From Caproiciproducens sp. CPB-2 (lineage in GTDB: Bacteria; Bacillota; Clostridia; Oscillospirales; Acutalibacteraceae): a stretch of 64,000 nt of DNA. The position numbers and the translations under genes were made by a program. Every line of letters starts with the position of its first letter. The stretch's first letter is position 1. Of this stretch, positions 51,812 to 60,318 are shown piece after piece. The stretch is taken from the NCBI RefSeq assembly GCF_036287215.1, contig NZ_CP142860.1, forward strand, positions 1,364,001 to 1,428,000. The letters run 5' to 3'. Under the pieces are notes generated by a model that worked only from the letters and a program-made list of their open reading frames with translations, searched no databases and had not been told where the DNA came from.

Positions 51812-51812
<1 letters not shown>
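51781..51812 (-). terminator. Terminator of the element-borne tRNA-Ala
   Basis: GATTTAGCGGCTTT (51799-51812) and AAAGCCGCCAAATC (51781-51794) form a 14-bp stem with one G-T pair and a four-base loop; a T run follows on the minus strand. It abuts the tRNA CCA end. Confidence 0.85.
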
Positions 51813-51887
<75 letters not shown>

Positions 51888-51941
51888 ATATGAAATTTTA
51901 TTAAAAAGACAGGTTGCTGTTTTGATGGCATTGAGCCCGAT

Positions 51942-51968
51942 GTGGTTTTACGAACAACTCTCGACCTT
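51942..51968. other. Right attachment site (element arm plus core)
   Basis: Element arm GTGGTTTTACGAAC (51942-51955) followed by core AACTCTCGACCTT (51956-51968). The arm is the inverted partner (12 of 14 positions) of 35850-35863. Confidence 0.8.
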
Positions 51969-52010
51969 ACGGATGCGAACCGTACGCTCTCCCAGCTGAG
52001 CTACGCCCCC
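51956..52010 (-). pseudogene. 5' fragment of host tRNA-Ala(CGC), right half of split gene
   Basis: Minus-strand GGGGGCG acceptor strand (52004-52010), D-arm with AGCTGGGA loop, anticodon arm TACGG TTCGCAT CCGTA (anticodon CGC), variable loop AGGTC and the first T-stem bases GAGAGTT. Then the sequence switches to element DNA, so no T-loop or acceptor 3' strand can form locally. The rest is at 35811-35831. Confidence 0.92.
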
Positions 52011-52022
52011 ACAACGAAAGCT

Positions 52023-52051
52023 ATTATATCATGTTGGCGGGACGATTTCAA
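52023..52051 (-). promoter_or_regulatory. Host tRNA-Ala promoter
   Basis: Minus strand TTGAAA (52046-52051), 17-bp spacer, TATAAT (52023-52028), ending 12 nt before the tRNA 5' end. After integration it reads through the broken tRNA into the element's tRNA-Ala. Confidence 0.8.
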
Positions 52052-52119
52052 CTGTTATTTTTAACTTTATTTGATCTTATTTCCAATCAAGCGTGCTGAA
52101 AATGGCCTGAAACCTGATT

Positions 52120-52536
52120 TCAGGCTTTATGGCTCCTTACGTATTGGCCTATTTTTTTGTCCTGTGTGGAGATATGCTGAATCAGCCAGTTGATCACCAT
52201 TTGATTGGCGTTGATAATCACGGCGATATTTCCGCCGGACCTGGCGTATTCGGCTTTCAGCTTCGCCAGCTCCGCGATAAAGTTGGTGTGAAGCTCCTTT
52301 TGCGTTCCGTATTCGGGGTAATGAATACTGAGCATGTATTTTTCCTCGTCGCGAAAATGCATCTTTGTGTATTCATCCAGGAAATCCAGCATTTGTGCGA
52401 TGAATTCTTTCGCCTTGCCGTTTTTGCCGGCGTCAAACAGCTGGTTTGCCTTTTCAAACCAAATCTTGTGCTGCTGATCGATTATGTCTACTCCTACGGA
52501 TAAATCCTCCGTCCATCCCATAGCCATAAAAAACAT
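52120..52536 (-). CDS. Bacteriohemerythrin
   Basis: About 138 residues from ATG 52536 (AAGGGCGG upstream); ATG 52527 is an alternative. The four-helix di-iron motifs are in place: DIIDQQHKIWFEKAN (His), MHFRDEEKYM (His and Glu), KELHTNFI (His) and WLIQHISTQDKKIG (His and Asp). It binds O2 reversibly and in anaerobes probably senses or scavenges oxygen in the cytoplasm. A single gene beside the tRNA locus. Confidence 0.88.
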   Translation of the reverse strand: MFFMAMGWTEDLSVGVDIIDQQHKIWFEKANQLFDAGKNGKAKEFIAQMLDFLDEYTKMHFRDEEKYMLSIHYPEYGTQKELHTNFIAELAKLKAEYARSGGNIAVIINANQMVINWLIQHISTQDKKIGQYVRSHKA

Positions 52537-52614
52537 ACCGCCCTTCTGCAAAATTTGCTATCTTCTTCCATTATTATATAGTTTTTGCGGCCTTCGTTCA
52601 ATACTTCCTTGAAA

Positions 52615-53268
52615 CTATTTTTTAGAGGATGTTTTTGCCATGGAGAGGGCGTATTTGCAGAATTCTTTCATGCAGCACAGCTCACATTTCGGACTGCGCG
52701 CGGTGCACACTGCCCGGCCGTGCAGGACAAGCCGGTGACAGAAATCGTTGGATTCCTCCGGCGGAAGGATGGAACGCAGCTGCTTTTCCACCTTGAAGGG
52801 CTCTTTGCCCTCGCTGAGGCCGATTTTCCCGCAGATGCGGATACAGTGCGTATCGGTAACCACGGCGGGTTTGTGGTAGATGTCCCCGACAACCAGATTG
52901 GCGGTTTTTCTGCCCACGCCCGGCAAACGGGTAAGCTCCTCAATGCTGTCCGGCACCACGCCGCTGTATTCCTCCTTCAGCATCCGGCACATGGCGAAGA
53001 TGTCGCGCGCCTTTGTCTTATAAAGCCCGCAGGAATGAATCAGTTCCTCGATTTCCTCCACAGTGCCTTCCGTAAAGGCCTGAAGGGTCGGGAAGCGCGC
53101 GAACAGCGCGGGCGTCACAAGGTTGACCCGCGCGTCGGTACACTGTGCGGACAGCCGGGTCGCGATTAAAAGCTGCAGCGGGTTGGTATAGGTCAGGGAG
53201 CAGACAGCCCCCGGGTATTCTTTTTTTAGCGCTTCCACCGCCAGAGCGGCACGCTGTTTTTTTGTCAT
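52615..53268 (-). CDS. nth: Endonuclease III (DNA glycosylase/AP lyase)
   Basis: A 217-residue protein from ATG 53268, with AGGAGGG 8 nt upstream. ATRLSAQCTDARVN, the catalytic Lys in CGLYKTKA, the helix-hairpin-helix LPGVGRKTANLVV and the catalytic Asp in VVTDTHCIR are all present. The C-terminus carries C-x6-C-x2-C-x5-C for the 4Fe-4S cluster. It removes oxidised pyrimidines. It is the second HhH glycosylase in the window and the canonical one. Confidence 0.95.
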   Translation of the reverse strand: MTKKQRAALAVEALKKEYPGAVCSLTYTNPLQLLIATRLSAQCTDARVNLVTPALFARFPTLQAFTEGTVEEIEELIHSCGLYKTKARDIFAMCRMLKEEYSGVVPDSIEELTRLPGVGRKTANLVVGDIYHKPAVVTDTHCIRICGKIGLSEGKEPFKVEKQLRSILPPEESNDFCHRLVLHGRAVCTARSPKCELCCMKEFCKYALSMAKTSSKK

Positions 53269-53424
53269 GATGAATCCCTCCTGTTTCGTGATCGTCACGA
53301 TGCCTGATTCTCTTTCATTTTATATGAAATATCGCAAAAGTACAAGTTGACAAGGACAGGATTATCCAATATCATGTTATAAATGAATCTTATAGCAATT
53401 CCATTTCAGTTTGCAAGATAAAAC

Positions 53425-53459
53425 ATGTTCCTCCCCCGCCTTTGGCGGGGGAGGAACAT
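53425..53459. repeat. Perfect GC-rich hairpin between divergent genes
   Basis: 16-bp stem ATGTTCCTCCCCCGCC (53425-53440) with its exact complement (53444-53459), loop TTT. It lies upstream of both nth and the TraX-like gene, so it is not placed as a terminator for either, and no T run follows on the plus strand. Confidence 0.6.
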
Positions 53460-53513
53460 AACCTTGTTGCAGAACCAACTGGAAATGCTGTAATCGGGGA
53501 AGGCGGAGAGAAT

Positions 53514-54167
53514 ATGAGCAGGTCGCAGCTGAAAATGCTGGCAGTGATTACCATGCTGATCGATCACGTCGGCGCGATCTTTTTCCCGTCCGTTCCGCTT
53601 TTCCGCATCATCGGGCGGCTTTCCTTTCCGCTTTTCTGCTTTTTTATCTCGGAGGGACTCCTTTACACCTCCAGTATTAAGCGCTATCTGACGCGCCTTT
53701 TTTTCTTTTCGCTGATTTCCGAAGTTCCGTACGATCTGGCGTTTCACGGAACGGTGTATTACCCGCAGAGCCAGAATGTATTTTTTACGCTTTTTTTGGG
53801 CCTTGCGGCAATTGCGATCCTTCACACTTACCTCATCGCCCGGCCGGCCCCGGCGGTACTCCTTGCTGTCGCCTGCGCGCTGCTTGCCGAAGTGCTGCAT
53901 ACGGATTACGGCTGGTTCGGCGTGGTCCTGATTATCATCTTTTACTGCTTTAAAAATTACAGGACGAGGGGCGTGCTGATTTTTACCGTTTTTAATACCG
54001 GCTACAGCCTGCTGACCGGTCCGATCAAGCTCTATGCCGCGCTGGCGGGGTTTCCGATTCTCGCTTACAACGGGAAAAGGGGAAAATGGAACTGGAAATA
54101 TTTCTTTTATGCTTTTTACCCGGTGCATCTGCTGATCCTGTATTTAGTGCATAAGGTTGCGTTTTAA
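53514..54167 (+). CDS. TraX-family membrane protein
   Basis: A 217-residue protein from ATG 53514 with GGCGGAG upstream; the frame opens at 53442 but that part includes the hairpin. It starts SRSQLKMLAVITMLIDHVGAIFFP, the TraX hallmark, and has about seven membrane helices, with YGWFGVVLIIIFYCFKN and FFYAFYPVHLLILYLVHKV near the end. TraX acetylates F-pilin in plasmids; chromosomal relatives in Firmicutes are likely acyltransferases acting on unknown envelope targets. Confidence 0.85.
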   Translation: MSRSQLKMLAVITMLIDHVGAIFFPSVPLFRIIGRLSFPLFCFFISEGLLYTSSIKRYLTRLFFFSLISEVPYDLAFHGTVYYPQSQNVFFTLFLGLAAIAILHTYLIARPAPAVLLAVACALLAEVLHTDYGWFGVVLIIIFYCFKNYRTRGVLIFTVFNTGYSLLTGPIKLYAALAGFPILAYNGKRGKWNWKYFFYAFYPVHLLILYLVHKVAF

Positions 54168-54212
54168 CACACGAAAGTGTATAATGAACAATAAAATACT
54201 CTGGGAAAGGGA

Positions 54213-55475
54213 ATGAAGAAAATGTACAGTGATATGATGGACTCCATCGGCTTTGTTTCTCAGGCGGACCCCGCAGTCGGCGCGGCGATGAAAGAGGAAT
54301 TGAAGCGCCAGCAGCGCAATCTTGAAATGATTGCTTCTGAAAATCTTGTTTCACCTGCGGTAATGGCCGCAATGGGCAGCATTTTGACGAATAAATATGC
54401 CGAAGGCTATCCCGCGAAACGGTATTACGGCGGATGCCGGTATGTCGACGTCGTGGAAAACCTTGCGCGCGACCGCGCCTGCGAGCTTTTTCACGCGGAA
54501 TACGCCAATGTGCAGCCGCATTCTGGCGCTCAGGCGAACATTGCCGTCTATTACGCGCTGCTGAACCCGGGAGACACCATCATGGGCATGAGCCTTGCCG
54601 AAGGCGGCCATCTGACTCACGGTTCTCCGGTCAACATTTCCGGAAAATATTTTCACTTCATTCCCTACGGCGTTAATCCGGAAACCGGACGGATAGATTA
54701 CGACAGGCTCTACGAAACGGCTGTCAAAGAAAAGCCCAAAATGATTGTGGCCGGCGCGAGCGCGTATCCGCGCACCATCGACTTCAGGCGCTTCCGTGAA
54801 ATCTGCGACGCCTGCGGGGCGTATCTGATGGTGGATATGGCGCACATTGCGGGCCTTGTCGCCGCGGGCATGCATCCGAGCCCGGTGGAGTGGGCGGATA
54901 TCGTCACCACGACGACTCACAAGACCCTGCGCGGCCCGCGCGGCGGATTGATCCTGTGCCGCGAGGAGTACGCGAAGGCAATAGACAAGGCGATTTTCCC
55001 CGGAACGCAGGGCGGCCCGCTGATGCATGTGATCGCCGGCAAGGCGGTCTGCTTGGGCGAGGCGCTCAAGCCGGAGTTTCAGGAGTACGGCCGCAGAATC
55101 GTGGAAAACGCCGCCGCCCTTGCGGACGGCCTGCTGAAACGCGGGGTCAGGCTTGTCAGCGGCGGAACCGACAACCACCTGATGCTGGTGGACCTGAGCG
55201 GCTTAGAGCTGACCGGCAAGGAGCTGGAGCACCGCCTTGATTCCGTGTACATCACGGCCAACAAAAACACGGTGCCGAACGAGCAGCGCAGCCCGTTCGT
55301 TACCAGCGGCGTGCGTCTGGGTACGCCGGCGATTACGACACGCGGGCTGAACACCGGGGATATGGACATCATCGCCGAATGCATCAGCCTTGCGATCCAT
55401 GATTTTGAAGCAAACGAGGACAAAATCCGCGGGATGGTCACGGAAATCTGCGACCGGTATCCGCTGTACGAATAA
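54213..55475 (+). CDS. glyA: Serine hydroxymethyltransferase
   Basis: A 420-residue PLP enzyme. [17 protein letters not shown] near the start, the His stack region [12 protein letters not shown], and the PLP lysine in [15 protein letters not shown] are canonical, with [16 protein letters not shown] near the end. It interconverts serine and glycine with tetrahydrofolate, feeding one-carbon metabolism. GGGAAAGGGA precedes ATG 54213. rarA follows 30 nt later in the same direction. Confidence 0.97.
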   Translation: MKKMYSDMMDSIGFVSQADPAVGAAMKEELKRQQRNLEMIASENLVSPAVMAAMGSILTNKYAEGYPAKRYYGGCRYVDVVENLARDRACELFHAEYANVQPHSGAQANIAVYYALLNPGDTIMGMSLAEGGHLTHGSPVNISGKYFHFIPYGVNPETGRIDYDRLYETAVKEKPKMIVAGASAYPRTIDFRRFREICDACGAYLMVDMAHIAGLVAAGMHPSPVEWADIVTTTTHKTLRGPRGGLILCREEYAKAIDKAIFPGTQGGPLMHVIAGKAVCLGEALKPEFQEYGRRIVENAAALADGLLKRGVRLVSGGTDNHLMLVDLSGLELTGKELEHRLDSVYITANKNTVPNEQRSPFVTSGVRLGTPAITTRGLNTGDMDIIAECISLAIHDFEANEDKIRGMVTEICDRYPLYE

Positions 55476-55505
55476 TTCATTGAAGTCAGGTGGGGTGGTT
55501 ACAAT

Positions 55506-56777
55506 ATGGCAGCGCCTTTGGCGGACCGGCTGCGCCCGCAGAAGCTGGACGACCTTGTCGGCCAGCGCCATCTTCTGGGGGAGGGCAAGGCCCTTCGCCG
55601 GATAATCGATTCGGGGGAAATCCCCAACATGATCTTTTACGGGCCGTCGGGCATCGGGAAAACCACGCTCGCCTCCATTATCGCGAAGCAGACGAAACGG
55701 GCCCTTTACAAGCTGAACGGTACGACCGCGTCCACGGCGGATATCCGCGGGGTGGTCGAACAGCTTGACACGCTCGCCGCCCCGAACGGGATTCTGCTTT
55801 ACCTTGACGAGATTCAGTATTTTAATAAAAAGCAGCAGCAGACGCTGCTGGAATTCATAGAAAACGGGCAGATCACCTTGATTGCCTCCACGACGGAAAA
55901 CCCGTATTTTTATGTGTACAACGCCATTCTCAGCCGGTCGACGGTGTTTGAATTCAAGCCGGTGGAAAAAGAGGACGTGCTCCCGGCTGTCCGGCGTGCG
56001 TTTGCTTTTATGGAACAGGAACAGGGAAGGCCCGTCTCCGTTGAGAAGGAAGCGGAGGAATACATTTCTTCCGCCTGCGGCGGGGATGTGCGCAAGGCGA
56101 TGAACGCGGTGGAGCTCTGCGTGCTTTCCGGCGAGGAAAAGGACGGCGTCTGCCGCGTATCGCTTCCGCTTGCCAAAGAGCTTACCCAGCGCAGCGCGCT
56201 CCGGTATGACCGCGCGGGGGACGAGCACTACGATATCCTTTCCGCGTTCCAGAAGTCCATGCGCGGCTCCGACCCGGATGCCGCCGTCCACTATCTGGCG
56301 CGCCTGATCGTGGCGGGCGACCTGCCGTCCATCTGCCGGAGGCTGATGGTCTGCGCCTGCGAGGATGTCGGGCTGGCCTACCCGCAGATTATCCCGATCG
56401 TCAAAGCCGCGGTGGACGCCGCGATTCAGGTCGGGCTGCCGGAAGCGAGGATTCCGCTTGCGGACGCGGTCATCCTTGTGTGCAGCGCGCCGAAGTCCAA
56501 TTCCGCCTATTGCGCCGTCAACGCCGCCATTGCCGACATAGAAAAAGGAAAAATCGGGAATATTCCCCGTCAGCTTCAGAATAAACATTATGATGGGGAG
56601 GACAACTCGCACAAGGGGCAGTTTTATCAATATCCCCACGATTATCCGAACAAATGGGTTGCCCAGCAATACCTGCCCGACGAGTTGAAGGACGTTCATT
56701 ATTATGAGTACGGACAAAATAAAACAGAGCAGGCTTTCCTGCAGTATTGGAGTAAAATAAAGGGGAATAATACCTGA
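55506..56777 (+). CDS. rarA: Replication-associated recombination protein A (MgsA/RarA AAA+ ATPase)
   Basis: A 423-residue AAA+ ATPase of normal length. PLADRLRPQKLDDLVGQRHLLGEGK opens it; Walker A GPSGIGKTTLA, Walker B LYLDEIQYF, sensor 1 STTENPYF and the arginine-finger region AILSRSTVFEF follow. The C-terminal tetramerisation part has ICRRLMVCACEDVGLAYPQ and HKGQFYQYPHDYPN. It acts at stalled replication forks. It shares a unit with glyA. Confidence 0.95.
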   Translation: MAAPLADRLRPQKLDDLVGQRHLLGEGKALRRIIDSGEIPNMIFYGPSGIGKTTLASIIAKQTKRALYKLNGTTASTADIRGVVEQLDTLAAPNGILLYLDEIQYFNKKQQQTLLEFIENGQITLIASTTENPYFYVYNAILSRSTVFEFKPVEKEDVLPAVRRAFAFMEQEQGRPVSVEKEAEEYISSACGGDVRKAMNAVELCVLSGEEKDGVCRVSLPLAKELTQRSALRYDRAGDEHYDILSAFQKSMRGSDPDAAVHYLARLIVAGDLPSICRRLMVCACEDVGLAYPQIIPIVKAAVDAAIQVGLPEARIPLADAVILVCSAPKSNSAYCAVNAAIADIEKGKIGNIPRQLQNKHYDGEDNSHKGQFYQYPHDYPNKWVAQQYLPDELKDVHYYEYGQNKTEQAFLQYWSKIKGNNT

Positions 56778-56874
56778 AAATTGTGTGAATTGTGTCTGAA
56801 TTCAGGAGTTTGCGCTTGTATCGGCCGCATGAGAGTGATATGATTGAGACAAAGGAAACGGGGGGCGTATCAAT

Positions 56875-57531
56875 ATGAAAAATGAGGTTCTCTTTAATTT
56901 AACATACGGAATGTACGCCATCGGCGTAAAGGACGAAAAAAAAGCCTCCGCCTGCATTGTCAATACGGTCATTCAGGTGTGCAACACACCGAACATGATT
57001 GCCGTCAGTATGAACCACGACAATTACAGCCATGACTGTATCGTCAAAAGCGGGCTTTTTACCGTATGCGTTTTATCGGAGGATACTTCCGGCGCCGTCA
57101 TCGGCGCGCTGGGCTTCAATTCCGGCCGCGATACGGATAAGCTGAACAATGTTCACCACAAAATTCTGGCGGAGGGCGTGCCCGTCATCAAGGAAAATAT
57201 CTGCTGCTGGCTTCTCTGCCGTGTGGTAAGCAGCGCGGAGACGCCGACCCACACGATTTTTGTCGCGGAAGTGGTCGCCGGCAGCGATGAGTCCAAGGGC
57301 GTGCCGATGACCTACGATTATTACCACAAGGTGATTAAGGGCAAGGCGCCGAAAAACGCGCCGACCTATCAGAAGGAGCAGCCGTCTGACGACAATAACG
57401 ACGGGGAAAGCTGGATCTGTACCATCTGCGGTTATGTATACAACGATCCGGACATTTCCTTTGAGGAGCTGCCGGACGACTGGGTCTGCCCCATCTGCGG
57501 CGCGCCGAAGTCGGCGTTCAGAAGAAAATAA
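56875..57531 (+). CDS. hrb: High-molecular-weight rubredoxin (flavin reductase domain + rubredoxin)
   Basis: A 218-residue fusion. Residues 1-150 form a flavin reductase-like FMN-binding domain ([29 protein letters not shown]). A short linker leads to a complete rubredoxin (about 170-218) with [11 protein letters not shown] and [11 protein letters not shown], whose four Cys bind iron. In Moorella and Clostridium, Hrb passes electrons from NADH to flavodiiron proteins that reduce O2 or NO. With the nearby hemerythrin it fits oxygen defence in an anaerobe. Confidence 0.92.
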   Translation: MKNEVLFNLTYGMYAIGVKDEKKASACIVNTVIQVCNTPNMIAVSMNHDNYSHDCIVKSGLFTVCVLSEDTSGAVIGALGFNSGRDTDKLNNVHHKILAEGVPVIKENICCWLLCRVVSSAETPTHTIFVAEVVAGSDESKGVPMTYDYYHKVIKGKAPKNAPTYQKEQPSDDNNDGESWICTICGYVYNDPDISFEELPDDWVCPICGAPKSAFRRK

Positions 57532-57544
57532 CAAAAGCTTTCTC

Positions 57545-57577
57545 AGAACCTGTCCGGTTTCGGACGGGTTCTTTTTT
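57545..57577 (+). terminator. Terminator of hrb
   Basis: AGAACCTGTCCG (57545-57556) pairs with CGGACGGGTTCT (57561-57572), one G-T pair, followed by TTTTTT. Confidence 0.9.
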
Positions 57578-57578
57578 A

Positions 57579-58451
57579 TTACCGCTGCTTTTTAAATACG
57601 GTCAGGAAGCTTTTGCCCGCGGCGGAAAGCGCGCGATCGCTCCGCCAGATCGCCGTGATCTGGGTCTCCATCACGGGGCTGTCGATAATTTTGCACAGGC
57701 AGCCGGGACTGCGGTAAAACGAGTCCATCGAATAAGGGACGACGGCGATGCCCAGTCCCGCGTTCGCCCACATCAGGGCTGTGCGGGAGTCGTCGTTCAG
57801 GCAGAAAATATCCGGCTGGAATCCGGCCGCTTTGCAGGCCGATACAATCAGCTTTTCATAGCGCCGGTAAATAATCAGCGGTTTGCCTTTCAGGGCTTCA
57901 AGGGGAATCCGGTCGTCTTGTGCGCTGCCGAAATATTTCCGGCTGCCGACCGCGATCATCGGCTCTTTTTCCAGGCTGTACCACAATGTGTTTTCCGCGT
58001 GAAACGGGGTCCGGATGACCGCGATTTCAATGACGCCGCCCGCCAGAAGCTCGATCATCTGAAAGGTGTTCCCTTCATGAAGCTCAAAGTTCACTTCCGG
58101 ATACAGCTTGGCGTATTCCGTAATCCGCGGGTCAAGCAGGGGGAGAAAGGAGGAAGAGGTGACGCCCAGACGCAAAGTCCCCTTCATCTTTTCCCCGTAC
58201 TCGCCCAGCTCGCGCGCGGCGGCGTCGGCCAGCTCCAGAATATTGCCCGCGCGCTTGTAAAGAATAACTCCAGCGTCCGTCAGCGTGACGTGCCGCGCAC
58301 CGCGCTCCACCAGCTTGACGCCCAGCTCCGTTTCCAGCAGCTGAAGCTGGTGGCTCAGCGGCGGCTGGGAGATATGCAGCTTTTTCGCGGCCGCGCTGAT
58401 GCTGCCTTCCTCACAGATTGCCACAAAATATGCAAGGCGTTTTAAATCCAT
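57579..58451 (-). CDS. LysR-family transcriptional regulator
   Basis: A 290-residue protein. The N-terminal winged helix (MDLKRLAYFVAICEEGSISAAAKKLHISQPPLSHQLQLLETELG) is followed by a linker helix and a periplasmic-binding-like effector domain (LRLGVTSSSFLPLLDP, GVIEIAVIRTPF, GLGIAVVPYS). It is divergent from the two-gene ABC exporter operon, so control of that exporter and of itself is the natural guess. The effector molecule is not identifiable. Confidence 0.92.
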   Translation of the reverse strand: MDLKRLAYFVAICEEGSISAAAKKLHISQPPLSHQLQLLETELGVKLVERGARHVTLTDAGVILYKRAGNILELADAAARELGEYGEKMKGTLRLGVTSSSFLPLLDPRITEYAKLYPEVNFELHEGNTFQMIELLAGGVIEIAVIRTPFHAENTLWYSLEKEPMIAVGSRKYFGSAQDDRIPLEALKGKPLIIYRRYEKLIVSACKAAGFQPDIFCLNDDSRTALMWANAGLGIAVVPYSMDSFYRSPGCLCKIIDSPVMETQITAIWRSDRALSAAGKSFLTVFKKQR

Positions 58452-58501
58452 CCTTTTTTCCTCCGAAATCTATATGAAACCAGTATGGGAAATAGATAAA
58501 A

Positions 58502-58537
58502 TCAATATTACTCATATGGGTATCGATATGCTATAAT
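58502..58537 (+). promoter_or_regulatory. Exporter promoter with possible LysR site
   Basis: TATAAT (58532-58537) lacks a good -35 box at 17-18 bp, as in activator-dependent promoters. The palindrome CATAT...ATATG (58513-58530) sits in that position and may be the LysR binding site. Confidence 0.45.
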
Positions 58538-58569
58538 AATACACGAAATTCACAAGATAGAACAGAGGA

Positions 58570-60318
58570 ATGATTCAAAAAATGCTGAAGCTCGCGAAAT
58601 ACTTGAAAAAATACCGAAAGCAGGTCATTGTCGGGCCGATTTTTAAGCTGATCGAGGCAATCTTTGAACTGATTGTGCCGATCATCACGGCAAAGATGAT
58701 CGACAACGGCGTGCGGACCGGCGACGTCGGCTATGTCTGGCGCATGGGCGCAGTCATGCTCCTGCTCGGCGTAACCGGCCTGTGTTCCGCGCTGATCTGC
58801 CAGAAGCTTGCCTCCATCGCGTCACAGGGCTTCGGAACCGTGGTGCGCAGCGAACTTTACAAACATATCAACACGTTTTCCCATTCGGAAATCGACCGTT
58901 TCGGGACCCCGTCCCTCATTACCCGCATGACGAACGATATCAACCAGCTTCAGTACGCGGTCGCAATGCTGATCCGCCTCGTCATCCGCGCCCCGTTTCT
59001 TGCGGTGGGCGCGATTATCATGGCGATGCTGGTGGATTTACCGCTTTCCGTCGTGTTTTTAACCGCGACTCCGTTGATTGCCCTGGTCCTCTACATTATT
59101 ATGACGCGTTCCGTGCCGTTCTTCCGGGTCATGCAGAAAAAGCTGGACGCGATCTCCCTTGTCACCCGCGAAGGGCTGAGCGGCGTAAGGGTCATCCGGG
59201 CGTTTTCCAAGCAGAAGAGCGAGGAGGAGCGCTTCAATGCGGCGGCGGACGACCAGACGGCGACCGCCATCCGGGTCGGCAAGCTTTCCGCGCTGCTGAA
59301 CCCCCTTACTTATACGATCATGAACTTCGCGGTGATCGCCATCGTATGGTTCGGCGGCTGGCGGGTCGATTCCGGCGCGATGACGCAGGGAGAGGTCATC
59401 GCGTTTGTAAACTACATGTCGCAGACCCTGCTGGCAATGATCGTCGTCGCCAATCTGGTGGTGACCTTTACGAAAGCCTCCGCTTCCGCTTCGCGGGTCA
59501 ACGAAGTGTTTGAGACCGTTTCCTCTGTTCCGGAGCCTGTCGGGGCGCCGGTTGCCCCTGTGCCCGATACGCCGAAAATTCAGTTTCAAAATGTAAGCTT
59601 TTCCTACGACGGGCCGGACAAATACGCGGTGAAGAATCTCAACTTTTCCATTATGCCCGGGAAAACCGTCGGCATTATCGGCGGCACCGGCTCCGGAAAG
59701 AGCACGCTCGTCAATCTGATTCCCCGTTTTTACGACGTGTCGTCGGGGGAAATCCTGATCGATGGGGTCAATGTGCGCGAGTATCCGTTTTCCGCTCTGC
59801 GCGGCCAGATCGGTATGGTTCCGCAGGAGGCCGTTCTGTTTTCCGGTACCATTGAGAGCAATCTTCGCTTCGGATACCGGGACGCGACACAGGAAGAAAT
59901 GGAAAGGGCGCTGAAGATCGCGCAGGCGTATGAGTTTGTGTCCGCTCTGCCGCAGGGGCTTCAAAGCCCGGTCAACCAGGGCGGCAAGAATTTTTCGGGC
60001 GGCCAGAAGCAAAGGCTGACGATTGCCCGCGCGCTGGTCGGCGGCCCGCGGATTCTGATCCTGGACGACAGCGCCAGCGCGCTGGACTTCGCGACGGACG
60101 CGGCGTTACGAAAATCGATTCAAAGGGAAACCTCCGGCATGACCGTGCTGATGGTTTCTCAGCGCGCCAGCACCATCCGGCGCGCGGATAAAATCATCGT
60201 GCTGGACGACGGCGAGATCGCCGGAATCGGCACGCACGAACAGTTGATGGAAAGCTGCCAGGTCTATCAGGAAATCTGCCTGTCGCAGCTCAGCAGGGAC
60301 GAGGTGAGCAAAAAATGA
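58570..60318 (+). CDS. Heterodimeric ABC exporter, subunit A (degenerate catalytic site)
   Basis: A 582-residue half-transporter: six membrane helices (to about 310) and an ATPase domain. Walker A is GGTGSGKST, the signature FSGGQKQR, and Walker B ends LILDDSAS with Asp in place of the catalytic Glu. That substitution marks the non-hydrolysing site of TM287/288- and BmrCD-type exporters. Likely substrates are drugs, peptides or lipids. The stop overlaps the start of subunit B (ATGA). Confidence 0.93.
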   Translation: MIQKMLKLAKYLKKYRKQVIVGPIFKLIEAIFELIVPIITAKMIDNGVRTGDVGYVWRMGAVMLLLGVTGLCSALICQKLASIASQGFGTVVRSELYKHINTFSHSEIDRFGTPSLITRMTNDINQLQYAVAMLIRLVIRAPFLAVGAIIMAMLVDLPLSVVFLTATPLIALVLYIIMTRSVPFFRVMQKKLDAISLVTREGLSGVRVIRAFSKQKSEEERFNAAADDQTATAIRVGKLSALLNPLTYTIMNFAVIAIVWFGGWRVDSGAMTQGEVIAFVNYMSQTLLAMIVVANLVVTFTKASASASRVNEVFETVSSVPEPVGAPVAPVPDTPKIQFQNVSFSYDGPDKYAVKNLNFSIMPGKTVGIIGGTGSGKSTLVNLIPRFYDVSSGEILIDGVNVREYPFSALRGQIGMVPQEAVLFSGTIESNLRFGYRDATQEEMERALKIAQAYEFVSALPQGLQSPVNQGGKNFSGGQKQRLTIARALVGGPRILILDDSASALDFATDAALRKSIQRETSGMTVLMVSQRASTIRRADKIIVLDDGEIAGIGTHEQLMESCQVYQEICLSQLSRDEVSKK

